A stretch of DNA of 64,000 bases from an uncultured Bacteroidota bacterium (GTDB lineage: Bacteria > Bacteroidota > Bacteroidia > Chitinophagales > Chitinophagaceae): positions 124,001 to 188,000 of the forward strand of contig CAIJFI010000017.1 in the NCBI GenBank assembly GCA_903819975.1. The letters are read 5' to 3'. The position numbers and the translations under genes were made by a program. How positions within the stretch are numbered: position 1 is the stretch's first letter; the number at the start of each line of letters is the position of its first letter. Under the pieces are notes generated by a model. That model saw nothing but the letters and a program-made list of their open reading frames with translations. It was not told where the DNA came from and did not search any database. Positions 30,601 through 38,187 of this stretch are shown here, piece by piece.

Positions 30601-31059
30601 GTTTTGATTTGTAATTCTTTTGCCATTTGCGCCAATAGTCAAAAAATAATAAACAGAATCCGCACTTGAATTATTAAAATGTTTAATTCGATTTAATATG
30701 GAATCATATTTCCAATAAATAGGGCCTTGGTTATAAAACAATATATAATCAACATCGTCTATCTGCCCATCTCCTCCATCAACCACTTTTATTGCATTTT
30801 CGGACAACCCAATTGTTGGAATAACAGGAACCTTTTCGGACAATGAACTTAAATCATAATTAAAAAGCTGTAACTGGCTAGTGGCAATTGGGATACTAAA
30901 ACCTAAACTACGTAATTGAACCCCTGTTAATTTATAAACACCTTGTTTAGTAGTGGCTATTTTAGCCCACTTCCCTTTGGATAATGGGCTTGTTTGAGCA
31001 CTCATGGAGCCCCAAAATGATAGAAAAAGCAATAAATAGATGATTCTAGCCCTATACAT
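27655..31059 (-). CDS. porU: Type IX secretion system sortase PorU (C25 family)
   Basis: Surface cysteine protease that removes the C-terminal sorting domain of T9SS cargo and attaches cargo to the cell surface. A signal peptide (1-21, ending SMSAQ) precedes a ~370-residue beta-rich region and a gingipain-like C25 domain. The catalytic pair is H646 (in TGHGNYLRL) and C680 (in VTASCNFAPFDQP). A C-terminal sorting-like domain closes the protein (NFPNPFR...LKPGTYYYRFTI). At 1134 aa it matches PorU of other Bacteroidota. It is followed by porV and is divergent from the GldJ/GldK-like gene. Confidence 0.95.
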   Translation of the reverse strand: MYRARIIYLLLFLSFWGSMSAQTSPLSKGKWAKIATTKQGVYKLTGVQLRSLGFSIPIATSQLQLFNYDLSSLSEKVPVIPTIGLSENAIKVVDGGDGQIDDVDYILFYNQGPIYWKYDSILNRIKHFNNSSADSVYYFLTIGANGKRITNQNQQSNTNDTREMFSQHYLFEKDSISLLNSGKVFYGIPMGQGIGKQPQLNYTFTTQGMNSVSTLKSFIHMASTSYGANGQFDFSLNDQAVKSSVLFPVSGLLFDNIASELIDSFNVNAVSNWPVKSNLKVNYSSVNSTSTGWLDYIEVLAKKPVGFWQDSVIQFNIEDGFVKGGFANCKVQNTDATTIIWNITNASSPTQITLQLNGNGVGSFIQATDSIANFIGVSQNAFETPTLLGPIANQNIIQNNGQVDYVIIAAPAFMNAAVKYQQYQISKFGRKAIAVNAKEIYNDFSGAQVSAVAIRNFLKLLYSQALQNNYSAPKYLLLLGMGNFNTKKLNSNFELPVYENDNSNSILSSFSTDDFFSILKTGDDINNVNSIRELALAVGRIPARTIAEADTVISKLINYQSNKIGGAWENKITWVADDGDYNLHLQDAESIISHLQTKTPSWNQNKIYLDLFPAVSSTSGNTYPLAFNAIQQTANDGTLLLNYTGHGNYLRLSEEAVISQAQFERWDNAKRLPLMVTASCNFAPFDQPSLSAIAWDVLMKNGKGIIGLVAANRLVFAYSNKQINDLFIQQLLVKDNTGQYNSIGQALQKAKISNWTLGGDRVNDFKFNIIGDPALQLSLPNYEVVVKNLNNKQFIGHDTLLSGNKYKIEGTIQDKGIVKSNFNGLIDLIIYDAIKNKKTLANQSTSMSVPIAVQENILFKGKATVVNGLFNIDFILPMQVSNTESPIRIELAASSDSVSAIKIIDSVYVKANTIENKKDTIGPVIKAYLNDSLFKQGGWASPNSILYISLSDTSGIQTSGNALGHDLSVWLDEDPIPIIINNYFVADINSYQSGKIQFALPTLREGKHKCIIKAWDLLGNSSTYILIFEVPKSKDLVIKNAFNFPNPFRQISTFGFETNQVGNEIQIEFEVMDISGQKLYRQAFKLINYTNKVFLSWDGVTNTGALLKPGTYYYRFTILTNSGTATIANTFIKL

Positions 31060-31173
31060 GGGTTAAAATTAGGATTTTACTAACAGAAGATTGTATGTTA
31101 GCCTTGATAAAATAACTAAAAAACGAACTATATTCGCAGAAGCATTTAACTTGATTTTGAATAAACTTTTTAT

Positions 31174-32517
31174 ATGAATTTTTTAAACAGTATTTTATTG
31201 TTTTTCGCAGTGTTATTATTGGGCCCAACAATGGTTTCAAACATGAATACCAAAGAGGCAAATACCATTCAATTGGCTGCAGGTAAATATGATCCATATG
31301 CAGAAACAGTATTAATTCGTGGGGGCACCTTTGGTATGGGAATGAATACCGAGGAAAACGAAATGAGACAATGGAATAACACATTAAGAAGAGTAACTGT
31401 TAGCTCATTTAGAATTGATAAATATGAGGTTAGCAATAAAAAATATAGAGACTACACACATTGGTTAGAAAGTTTGGCTGCGGATTCAGCAAGCTCAACT
31501 CAAGCAGCTGAATATACTGCATTGGCAAAAAGCGCTCTTCCTGATACTTTAGTTTGGAGATCTGCTTTGGCCTATAACGAACCAATGGTTCAAGGATATT
31601 TTAGAGCAAAGGCGTTTAATGATTATCCAGTGGTGGGTGTGAGTTGGGAGCAAGCAAATAAATATTGCAGATGGAGAACAGATAGAGCCAACGAAAAAAC
31701 ATTAGCATTCTATGGTCTTATTGGTCCTAAAGAAAGATATGTTGGAAAAATTACTGGCAAGGATAAATTAGAAACTACTGCAAAAGGAAATAATCGATTA
31801 AAAAAATCTGGTGAAGAATTTGTAATGGTTCCTGATTTTAGATTACCTACCGAAGCTGAATGGGAATACGCTGCAAAAGTTTCAAGTTCAAAAAATTATG
31901 TTTCTAATTTTAAGAACCCAAAAGCAGGATCAAACTCTAGTCATCCAAATGCAAGCATAGCACAATCTGACTCTCCTTTCCCTTGGGCAAGCAATGGCAA
32001 TGAAGCTATTAGAACAACTAAGAAATCGGATCAAGGAATGTTTGTTGCTAACTTTAAAAATGGAAGAGGTGACTATATGGGAATGGTTGGTTATTCAAAC
32101 GATGGCGCAGGTTTCCCATCTAAAGTAAATAGCTTCACCCAAAGCAAGATTGGCTTATTTAACTTAAGTGGAAACGTAAACGAATGGGTAGCTGATATTT
32201 ACCGACCATTAAGCAGTGTAGACATGGATGATTTTAATCCATACAGAGGTGATAGTACATTAGACGGTGATGATGCAGAAGCTGCTCAATATGCATCTGG
32301 CGTTAATACATTAATATCAAATAAAACAAGAGTGTACAAAGGCGGAAGCTGGAAGGATCGTCCTTACTGGTTAAACCCTGGCACTAGAAGATACTTAGAC
32401 CAAGACAAATCTACTAGTACAATTGGATTTAGATGTGTGTCATCTGCCTTTGGAGTAGATGCAGCAAGTACATCAGTAGATAATACTTTGCCATGGTACA
32501 AGCGAATTTTTAAATAA
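31174..32517 (+). CDS. gldJ: GldJ/GldK-like T9SS protein (formylglycine-generating enzyme fold)
   Basis: The 447-aa protein has an N-terminal hydrophobic segment and a sulfatase-modifying-factor (FGE-like) domain, with IRGGTFGMG, YPVVGVSWEQANKYCRWR, FRLPTEAEWEYAA, LSGNVNEWVAD and VYKGGSWKD motifs. GldJ and GldK use this fold without enzyme activity. Position beside porU/porV favours GldJ, since that synteny is known in Flavobacterium; GldK/PorK remains possible. GldJ and GldK are normally lipoproteins, yet no Cys occurs in the first 50 residues and an in-frame stop lies just upstream, so this one appears not to be lipidated. Confidence 0.75.
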   Translation: MNFLNSILLFFAVLLLGPTMVSNMNTKEANTIQLAAGKYDPYAETVLIRGGTFGMGMNTEENEMRQWNNTLRRVTVSSFRIDKYEVSNKKYRDYTHWLESLAADSASSTQAAEYTALAKSALPDTLVWRSALAYNEPMVQGYFRAKAFNDYPVVGVSWEQANKYCRWRTDRANEKTLAFYGLIGPKERYVGKITGKDKLETTAKGNNRLKKSGEEFVMVPDFRLPTEAEWEYAAKVSSSKNYVSNFKNPKAGSNSSHPNASIAQSDSPFPWASNGNEAIRTTKKSDQGMFVANFKNGRGDYMGMVGYSNDGAGFPSKVNSFTQSKIGLFNLSGNVNEWVADIYRPLSSVDMDDFNPYRGDSTLDGDDAEAAQYASGVNTLISNKTRVYKGGSWKDRPYWLNPGTRRYLDQDKSTSTIGFRCVSSAFGVDAASTSVDNTLPWYKRIFK

Positions 32518-32524
32518 TTAACCA

Positions 32525-33007
32525 ATGAAATTACGCATTGGATCAGGCATTGATTTCCATCAATTAGTAGAAGGTAGAGATTTATGGATTGGCGGTATTA
32601 AAATTCCACATACAAAAGGCGCATTGGGTCATAGCGATGCCGACGTTTTATTGCATGCTATTTGTGATGCATTATTAGGCGCTTTGAGCTTGGGTGACAT
32701 TGGAACTCATTTCCCAGATACTGACAATGCTTATAAGAATATTGACAGTAAAATATTATTAGCACGTACTTACGATTTAATTACTGCTCAAGGATATCAG
32801 ATTGTAAATATTGACGCTACGCTTTGTTTAGAAGCACCAAAAATTAAACCCTACGTTTTAGAGATGCAAGCATGTATTGCAAGCATTTTGAAAATTGGAG
32901 ACAAAGATATTTCAATCAAAGCCACTACTACCGAAACAATGGGCTTTACAGGAAGACAGGAAGGACTTGTTGCAATGGCTACCTGCCTTCTCTCTTCAAT
33001 TAGTTAA
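32525..33007 (+). CDS. ispF: 2-C-methyl-D-erythritol 2,4-cyclodiphosphate synthase
   Basis: MEP-pathway enzyme making the cyclic diphosphate precursor of isoprenoids, including undecaprenyl phosphate. Motifs: RIGSGIDFHQL (metal-binding Asp and His), GHSDADVLLHAICDALLGA, GDIGTHFPD and the terminal TTETMGFTGRQEG. Its 160 aa are typical. It starts 7 bases after the GldJ/GldK-like gene and is followed 12 bases later by murF, so an operon is likely. Confidence 0.97.
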   Translation: MKLRIGSGIDFHQLVEGRDLWIGGIKIPHTKGALGHSDADVLLHAICDALLGALSLGDIGTHFPDTDNAYKNIDSKILLARTYDLITAQGYQIVNIDATLCLEAPKIKPYVLEMQACIASILKIGDKDISIKATTTETMGFTGRQEGLVAMATCLLSSIS

Positions 33008-33019
33008 ATCATTTTAAAG

Positions 33020-34321
33020 ATGATCACAGTTCCTTCAATTGCTTATTTATACGAAATTTTTAAGCAGCATCCTTTTGTACAAACTGATACCAGGAAATTA
33101 AAAGCAGGAGATATTTATCTTGCTTTAAAAGGTCCCAACTTTAACGGAAATATATTTGCCGAAAAAGCTTTAGAAGCAGGCGCATCCTTTGCCATTATAG
33201 ACGAAGCCCAAGAAGTTAATGCTAAATGGAATGATAAAATATTATTAGTAGCAGATGGTTTAATCTGTTTACAACAATTGGCAAAACACCATCGCGAACA
33301 ATTTACAATTCCTTTTATTGGCATTACAGGTAGTAATGGAAAAACTACTACTAAAGAACTTGTTGCTGCGGTTCTTTCAAGTCATTTTAAAACCTATACT
33401 ACTCAAGGTAATTTAAATAATCATATTGGCGTGCCCCTTACCCTTTTAAGTATTGAGTCTGACGCTCAAATGGCAGTGATTGAAATGGGTGCAAACCATT
33501 TAAAAGAAATTGAAAGTTATTGTAACTATGCTATGCCAAATTATGGATTGATAACGAATTGTGGTAAAGCACATTTAGAAGGATTTGGATCGGAAGAAGG
33601 TGTGAAAAAAGCAAAGGGAGAACTATTTGATTACTTAAGAACGCATAACGGAACTGCATTTATTATGAGTGACTACGATTACTTAAATACAATGACAGCA
33701 GGTATTACAGAGGTTGTTGGATACGGAACGCATACAGGTGCACTACAAGCAAATGCATTAAGTGTAAATGGGTTTTTACAAGTAAATTTTACAAAGGGAT
33801 TTGAAATTAATTCAATACAAACGCAATTAGTGGGTGAATATAATTTACCTAATATTTTAGCAGCGGTAAGCATTGGCTTATATTTTAAAGTACCTGCCGA
33901 AAAAATAAAAGCAGCCATTGAAAATTACGCTCCTACTAATAGTCGATCACAATTATTAAAATGGAATAACAACGATGTTATTTTAGATGCCTACAATGCG
34001 AATCCAAGTAGCATGAAATTAGCTATTGAGAATTTTGCAAAATTAAACGCTGCACATAAAGTTGTTTGTATAGGTGCCATGAAAGAATTAGGCACAACAA
34101 GTGTCACTGAGCATCAACAATTAATTCAATTATTAGAACAATATAAATGGGAACATGTAGTATTAGTGGGTGGCGATTTTGAAAACTGCCAACATAACTA
34201 CACCTACTTTGGCAACGCCTTAGAAGCAAAGCAATGGCTACAACAACAAGCATTTACCAATAGATCTATCCTTATTAAAGGATCGAGAGGAATCAAAATG
34301 GAACAAGTTCTAGAAAATTAA
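33020..34321 (+). CDS. murF: UDP-MurNAc-tripeptide--D-alanyl-D-alanine ligase
   Basis: Last cytoplasmic Mur ligase, adding D-Ala-D-Ala. It has the DTRKLKAGDIYLALKG N-terminal domain motif, the ATP loop GITGSNGKTTTKEL, the AVIEMGAN motif and the ILDAYNANPSSM motif. At 433 aa it is standard. Together with murC, murD and murE of the dcw cluster it completes UDP-MurNAc-pentapeptide assembly; here it sits about 16 kb outside that cluster, behind ispF. Confidence 0.97.
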   Translation: MITVPSIAYLYEIFKQHPFVQTDTRKLKAGDIYLALKGPNFNGNIFAEKALEAGASFAIIDEAQEVNAKWNDKILLVADGLICLQQLAKHHREQFTIPFIGITGSNGKTTTKELVAAVLSSHFKTYTTQGNLNNHIGVPLTLLSIESDAQMAVIEMGANHLKEIESYCNYAMPNYGLITNCGKAHLEGFGSEEGVKKAKGELFDYLRTHNGTAFIMSDYDYLNTMTAGITEVVGYGTHTGALQANALSVNGFLQVNFTKGFEINSIQTQLVGEYNLPNILAAVSIGLYFKVPAEKIKAAIENYAPTNSRSQLLKWNNNDVILDAYNANPSSMKLAIENFAKLNAAHKVVCIGAMKELGTTSVTEHQQLIQLLEQYKWEHVVLVGGDFENCQHNYTYFGNALEAKQWLQQQAFTNRSILIKGSRGIKMEQVLEN

Positions 34322-34342
34322 TCCCACTCTTTTTATTTATAA

Positions 34343-34350
34343 TACCTTCG
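34343..34350 (+). promoter_or_regulatory. -7-like element of the DUF983 gene
   Basis: TACCTTCG differs from TAnnTTTG at one position and is followed by CGCC and the ATG at 34355. The spacing matches the other predicted leaderless genes. Confidence 0.4.
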
Positions 34351-34354
34351 CGCC

Positions 34355-34798
34355 ATGCCTAAAAATATATTAACAAGTGTTTTGACTAATAAATGCCCAA
34401 GATGCAGAGAAGGAAACCTATTTGTATCAAGCAATGCATATGATTTATCAAACATCACTAAGATGAATGAAAATTGTCCTGTCTGCGGACAACCTACCGA
34501 AATTGAAGTTGGCTTTTATGTAGGAACTGGATATGTTAGTTATGCATTAACTGTTGCATATTTTGTTTCCAGCTTTGTGGCATGGAAAGTATTAATTGGA
34601 ATGACATTTGATTTAGACGACAACAGAATTTTATATTGGTTATTTAGTTCTATTGCATTAGTGATATTATTACAGCCTATTTTTATGCGTTTATCTAGAG
34701 CAATCTGGATTGCGATGTTCGTTTCATTTAATAAAAACTGGAAGAACGAACCACTTGCATACAATGAGCGTATGGATGAGAAGATGAAGGAGCATTAA
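34355..34798 (+). CDS. DUF983 family membrane protein
   Basis: A 147-aa protein with two CxxC pairs near the N-terminus (KCPRCREG and CPVCGQP), forming a likely zinc ribbon, followed by two hydrophobic segments (about 55-75 and 92-112). This matches the DUF983 layout. The family's function is unknown to me. It follows murF by 33 bases but has its own -7-like element. Confidence 0.85.
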   Translation: MPKNILTSVLTNKCPRCREGNLFVSSNAYDLSNITKMNENCPVCGQPTEIEVGFYVGTGYVSYALTVAYFVSSFVAWKVLIGMTFDLDDNRILYWLFSSIALVILLQPIFMRLSRAIWIAMFVSFNKNWKNEPLAYNERMDEKMKEH

Positions 34799-34810
34799 AT
34801 TCTTATTATC

Positions 34811-34838
34811 AAAGCCTGTCACTTTCGTGACAGGCTTT
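34811..34838. terminator. Hairpin between the DUF983 gene and tRNA-Ser
   Basis: AAAGCCTGTCAC and GTGACAGGCTTT pair perfectly (12 bp, 4-base loop) between two converging genes. It would serve either direction, though T-tracts are short on both sides. Confidence 0.6.
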
Positions 34839-34839
34839 G

Positions 34840-34924
34840 CAGAGAGGAAGGGATTCGAACCCTCGATACGTTGCCGTATACACGCTTTCCAAGCGTGCTC
34901 CTTAAACCACTCGGACACCTCTCT
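34840..34924 (-). tRNA. tRNA-Ser (GGA anticodon)
   Basis: On the minus strand an 85-nt class II tRNA folds with the 7-bp acceptor AGAGAGG/CCTCTCT, a D arm, an anticodon loop CTTGGAAAG with GGA, a long variable arm (TATACGGCAACGTATC) and a T arm GAGGGTTCGAATCCCTT. Discriminator is G, as usual for serine. The 3' CCA is not fully encoded. Confidence 0.95.
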
Positions 34925-34973
34925 ATTTGGGTTGCAAATGTAAAATAAATAATTGGTTAAACTCCGCCTTAAT

Positions 34974-35741
34974 CTACAACCCAAACAACCGCTCCGCATT
35001 CTTAGTTGTAATCTCAGCAACATCATGCAATGGCAATTGTTTAACCTCGGCTAACTTCTTAGCCACTTCAATCATAAAGGCAGGTTCATTTCTTTTTCCT
35101 CTATAAGGTACGGGAGGTAAATATGGCGCATCGGTTTCTAAAAACAACCATTCCATAGGAATATCTTTAATTGCTTCGGCAACACCAGCATTTTTATAAG
35201 TAAGCACACCTCCTAATCCCAAATAAAAACCCATTTCAATAATTTGCTGTGCCGATTCCTTGCTACCACTAAAACAATGAAAAGCACCTCTTAATCCTTT
35301 TTTTGCAAAAGGCTTAACTGCTTCAATTGTTTCACCCATTGCATTGCGTGTATGAATCACAATTGGGGTATTATAATCTATCGCCCATTGCATTTGAATT
35401 TCAAACGCTTTATGTTGTTGTTTGGTAAAAGTTTTATCCCAATAAAAATCTAAACCTATCTCTCCTATGGCTACAAATTTTCTTTTGGCCAACCAATCCG
35501 AAACAATTTTTAATTCCTGCTCAAAATTTTCTTTAACATAACAGGGATGCAATCCCATCATTGCGATACATTGTTGAGGATATTTTTCCTCTAAAGCAAG
35601 CATGTCATTTATACATGTGCTGTCAATCCCTGGCATTAAAATTTTTTCTACTCCATTTGATATAGCATTTTTTAAAATATCTTCTATTTCAGGTAGAATT
35701 GTTTCATCATAAATATGGGAATGGGTATCAATAAAACGCAT
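34974..35741 (-). CDS. TatD family metal-dependent hydrolase
   Basis: TIM-barrel DNase-type hydrolase of 255 aa from the ATG at 35741. Metal ligands are visible in MRFIDTHSHIYD (first HxH), the IGEIGLDFYWD Glu, PIVIHTRNA, GAFHCFSGS and LETDAPYL. I prefer this start because it places the HSH motif at the usual N-terminal position; a longer frame to 35762 adds seven unusual residues. E. coli TatD/YcfH relatives act as DNases; the exact substrate here is unknown. Confidence 0.93.
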   Translation of the reverse strand: MRFIDTHSHIYDETILPEIEDILKNAISNGVEKILMPGIDSTCINDMLALEEKYPQQCIAMMGLHPCYVKENFEQELKIVSDWLAKRKFVAIGEIGLDFYWDKTFTKQQHKAFEIQMQWAIDYNTPIVIHTRNAMGETIEAVKPFAKKGLRGAFHCFSGSKESAQQIIEMGFYLGLGGVLTYKNAGVAEAIKDIPMEWLFLETDAPYLPPVPYRGKRNEPAFMIEVAKKLAEVKQLPLHDVAEITTKNAERLFGL

Positions 35742-35804
35742 AATAATGGATTGAGTACACAAAAAAAGGATATTTTTTCCAACCTACATACTAAAACTAT
35801 TTAT

Positions 35805-35918
35805 TTGAACGTTTTAGCAATTGGACGATAGGTCTTATTAGTACAGACTTTATCTTTTTGTTTTTTATAGGGTACGGATTATACAGGCCGAGGTTTCTAC
35901 CTTGGCCTTTTTTTGTAC
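35805..35918 (+). ncRNA. Candidate small RNA ending in an orphan terminator
   Basis: In the 186-base gap between tatD and the deacetylase gene (both minus strand) the plus strand has a hairpin, AGGCCGAGGT with ACCTTGGCCT (35885-35908, one G-T pair), followed by TTTTTTT. No plus-strand gene lies upstream. Flanking GGGTAC (35872-35877) can pair with GTACCT (35915-35920), and a weaker stem-loop lies around 35826-35852. No clear promoter was found; TATCTTTT at 35851 is the nearest. The 5' end is a guess. Confidence 0.35.
35885..35915 (+). terminator. Orphan plus-strand terminator
   Basis: A 10-bp stem with a TTCT loop is followed by a seven-T run on the plus strand only. The nearest upstream plus-strand gene is the DUF983 gene, over 1 kb away and behind its own hairpin. 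Confidence 0.7.
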
Positions 35919-35927
35919 CTACATTTA

Positions 35928-36551
35928 TTAAGGAATCACTTCCATTTGATACCCTAATTTGGAGAAATAAGCCAATACGATTGGCAATGCGACCGACATT
36001 CTATCCCATGCTTTTTGACTATCATGAAAGACAATTATAGAACCTGGCTTTGTATGCTTAATTACATTTCTTGCGCAATCTTCGCCATTAATTTTCAAAT
36101 CAAAATCGGCACTTAAAACATCCCACATTATAATTTGATTGGGCAAATCCGTACTTTCTTTTACAGCTTTAATTTGTTTTTTTGTGATGCGACCATAGGG
36201 AGGTCGAAACAAATTACTTTCAATTAAATTAGCACCGTCTTTTATATTTTCTAAATAAAGATTTACCTCGGTTTCCCATCCATTTAAATGATCATAAGTA
36301 TGGTTGCCAACTTTGTGCCCTGCCTTTAAAATAGACTCATAAATATTTGGGTGTTTTAATACATTATTACCAATACAAAAAAAAGTAGCTTTTGCATTAT
36401 ATAACCTTAATTGCTCCAACACAAAAGGAGTTGCTTCGGGATGCGGACCATCGTCAAAACTGATATAAATCACCTTATCCTTTGTAGGAATTTTCCAGGT
36501 GCAATTTGGGTAAAATGCACGCAGCCAAAAAGGTGTTTTAATCAAATACAT
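35928..36551 (-). CDS. Polysaccharide deacetylase family protein
   Basis: NodB-type carbohydrate esterase of 207 aa. Motif 1 FDDGPHPEAT has the catalytic and metal Asp, motif 2 HTYDHLNG the metal His pair, motif 3 RPPYGRIT the Arg and Pro, and VLSADFD and IVFHDS complete the core. I see no clear signal peptide, only a short N-terminus MYLIKTPFWLRAFYP. The ATG at 36551 is used because a TTG at 36557 lies inside the -7 element TATCTTTG. Its substrate (chitin, murein or other) cannot be told. Confidence 0.9.
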   Translation of the reverse strand: MYLIKTPFWLRAFYPNCTWKIPTKDKVIYISFDDGPHPEATPFVLEQLRLYNAKATFFCIGNNVLKHPNIYESILKAGHKVGNHTYDHLNGWETEVNLYLENIKDGANLIESNLFRPPYGRITKKQIKAVKESTDLPNQIIMWDVLSADFDLKINGEDCARNVIKHTKPGSIIVFHDSQKAWDRMSVALPIVLAYFSKLGYQMEVIP

Positions 36552-36554
36552 ACC

Positions 36555-36562
36555 CAAAGATA
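36555..36562 (-). promoter_or_regulatory. -7 promoter element of the deacetylase gene (predicted leaderless)
   Basis: The minus strand reads TATCTTTG-GGT-ATG. Only three bases separate an exact -7 element from the ATG at 36551. Confidence 0.6.
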
Positions 36563-36588
36563 AATAGTTCTTTTGCCCATATGAATAT

Positions 36589-36596
36589 TATCTTTG
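36589..36596 (+). promoter_or_regulatory. -7 promoter element of gltX
   Basis: TATCTTTG is exact to TAnnTTTG and lies 17 bases before the gltX ATG. Transcription should begin near 36601, next to the short sequence ATGATGTAA that precedes the true start. Confidence 0.6.
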
Positions 36597-36613
36597 TAAA
36601 AATGATGTAAAGT

Positions 36614-38149
36614 ATGGATTCAAAGGTAAGAGTAAGGTTCGCACCCTCTCCAACAGGAGGTTTACACTTAGGTGGCGTGAGAACGGTTTTGTTCAATTAT
36701 TTATTTGCAAAGCACCATAATGGGGAGTTTATTTTAAGAATCGAGGACACCGATCAAACGCGTTTTGTACCAGGTGCCGAGCAATATATTCAGGACACAT
36801 TGGCTTGGTGTGGTTTAACACCAGACGAGAGCCCTTTACATGGTGGCGCTTATGGCCCTTATCGTCAAAGTGAGCGTAAAGCAATTTATCGTCAATATGC
36901 CGACAAGCTAATTGAACAAGGCAATGCTTATTATGCTTTTGATACCCCTGAGGATTTAGATGCTAAACGAAAAGAAATACCCAATTTTCAATACAGTCGT
37001 GCGCACAGAATGGATATGAAAAATTCAGTGTCATTAGGCGCTGATGAAGTTGCGGAATTATTGAAAAATAATACACCTTATGTAATTCGTATTAAGGTAC
37101 CAGAAAATGAAGAAGTAAGTTTAGATGATGTAATTAGAGGTCATGTAAGTTTTGACACCAGTATTGTAGATGATAAAGTATTACTAAAAGCCGACGGAAT
37201 GCCGACATATCATTTGGCAGTTGTTGTGGACGATCATTTAATGAAAATTACGCATGCTTTTAGAGGTGAAGAATGGTTGCCAAGTGCGCCAGTGCATGTA
37301 TTATTATGGAAGTATTTATTTGGATTAGATCAGATGCCAAAATGGGCACATCTTCCTTTAATATTAAAGCCAGACGGTAATGGAAAATTAAGCAAGCGCG
37401 ATGGTGAACGTTTAGGATTCCCTGTGTTTGCGATGGACTGGTTTGATCCTAATACCAATAACACTACCATTGGTTTTAAGGAAAGAGGTTTCTTACCAGA
37501 AGCATTTGTAAACCTTTTGGCAATGTTGGGTTGGAATGATGGAACAGACAAAGAAATATTTTCGATAGAAGAATTAATTGCAAATTTCTCTTTAGACAGA
37601 GTGCATAAAGCAGGTGCAAAATTTGATTACGAAAAAGCAAAATGGTTTAATGCAGAATGGATTAAGAAAACAGATAATGATAAGCTTGCCCCATTAGTTA
37701 GACGTTATTTAGATGAGGCAAATATTGAAGTACATGATCCAAATTATCTTGTTAAAATTATTGGCCTTGTAAAAGAGCGCTGTCATTTATTACCTGAATT
37801 TGTTACACAAAGCAGTTTCTTTTTCAAAGCACCATCTTCCATTGACACAGCAAGCATTGCTCCTAAATGGGACGCGAAAAAATTGGGCTTCTTTGATGAA
37901 TTAGCAAAAGTATATACAAGCAAAATTGAAGGCGGCCTTTTAACAGCTCCTGCAACAGAACTAGAAACAGAATTCAAAGAACTTGGTGCCAAGCATGAAC
38001 TAAAACCAGGTGAACTAATGCTTCCATTTAGAATCATGTTGGTGGGTGGCAAATTTGGGCCGGGCGTTTTTGAAATTGTAGAAGCTATTGAATTTAAAGA
38101 TACCGTTGCAAGAATTGAAAAGTCCCTGCAATTATTATCATCAAATTAG
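36614..38149 (+). CDS. gltX: Glutamate--tRNA ligase
   Basis: Class I aminoacyl-tRNA synthetase of 511 aa. The HIGH-equivalent APSPTGGLHLGG is at about 10-21, and the KMSKS-equivalent GKLSKRDG in the middle. The anticodon-binding helical domain fills the C-terminal third. The start is the ATG at 36614, as an in-frame TAA at 36608 rules out the ATGs at 36602 and 36605. It is divergent from the deacetylase gene. Confidence 0.97.
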   Translation: MDSKVRVRFAPSPTGGLHLGGVRTVLFNYLFAKHHNGEFILRIEDTDQTRFVPGAEQYIQDTLAWCGLTPDESPLHGGAYGPYRQSERKAIYRQYADKLIEQGNAYYAFDTPEDLDAKRKEIPNFQYSRAHRMDMKNSVSLGADEVAELLKNNTPYVIRIKVPENEEVSLDDVIRGHVSFDTSIVDDKVLLKADGMPTYHLAVVVDDHLMKITHAFRGEEWLPSAPVHVLLWKYLFGLDQMPKWAHLPLILKPDGNGKLSKRDGERLGFPVFAMDWFDPNTNNTTIGFKERGFLPEAFVNLLAMLGWNDGTDKEIFSIEELIANFSLDRVHKAGAKFDYEKAKWFNAEWIKKTDNDKLAPLVRRYLDEANIEVHDPNYLVKIIGLVKERCHLLPEFVTQSSFFFKAPSSIDTASIAPKWDAKKLGFFDELAKVYTSKIEGGLLTAPATELETEFKELGAKHELKPGELMLPFRIMLVGGKFGPGVFEIVEAIEFKDTVARIEKSLQLLSSN

Positions 38150-38187
38150 CGTAACTTTAGCAACAAAGGATGCTTAAATAAATCCGA

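Noticed and set aside
34724..35026. A 100-codon minus-strand frame across tRNA-Ser
   Set aside because: It passes through the tRNA and the flanking hairpin, and contains the typical tRNA-derived stretch seen in spurious annotations.
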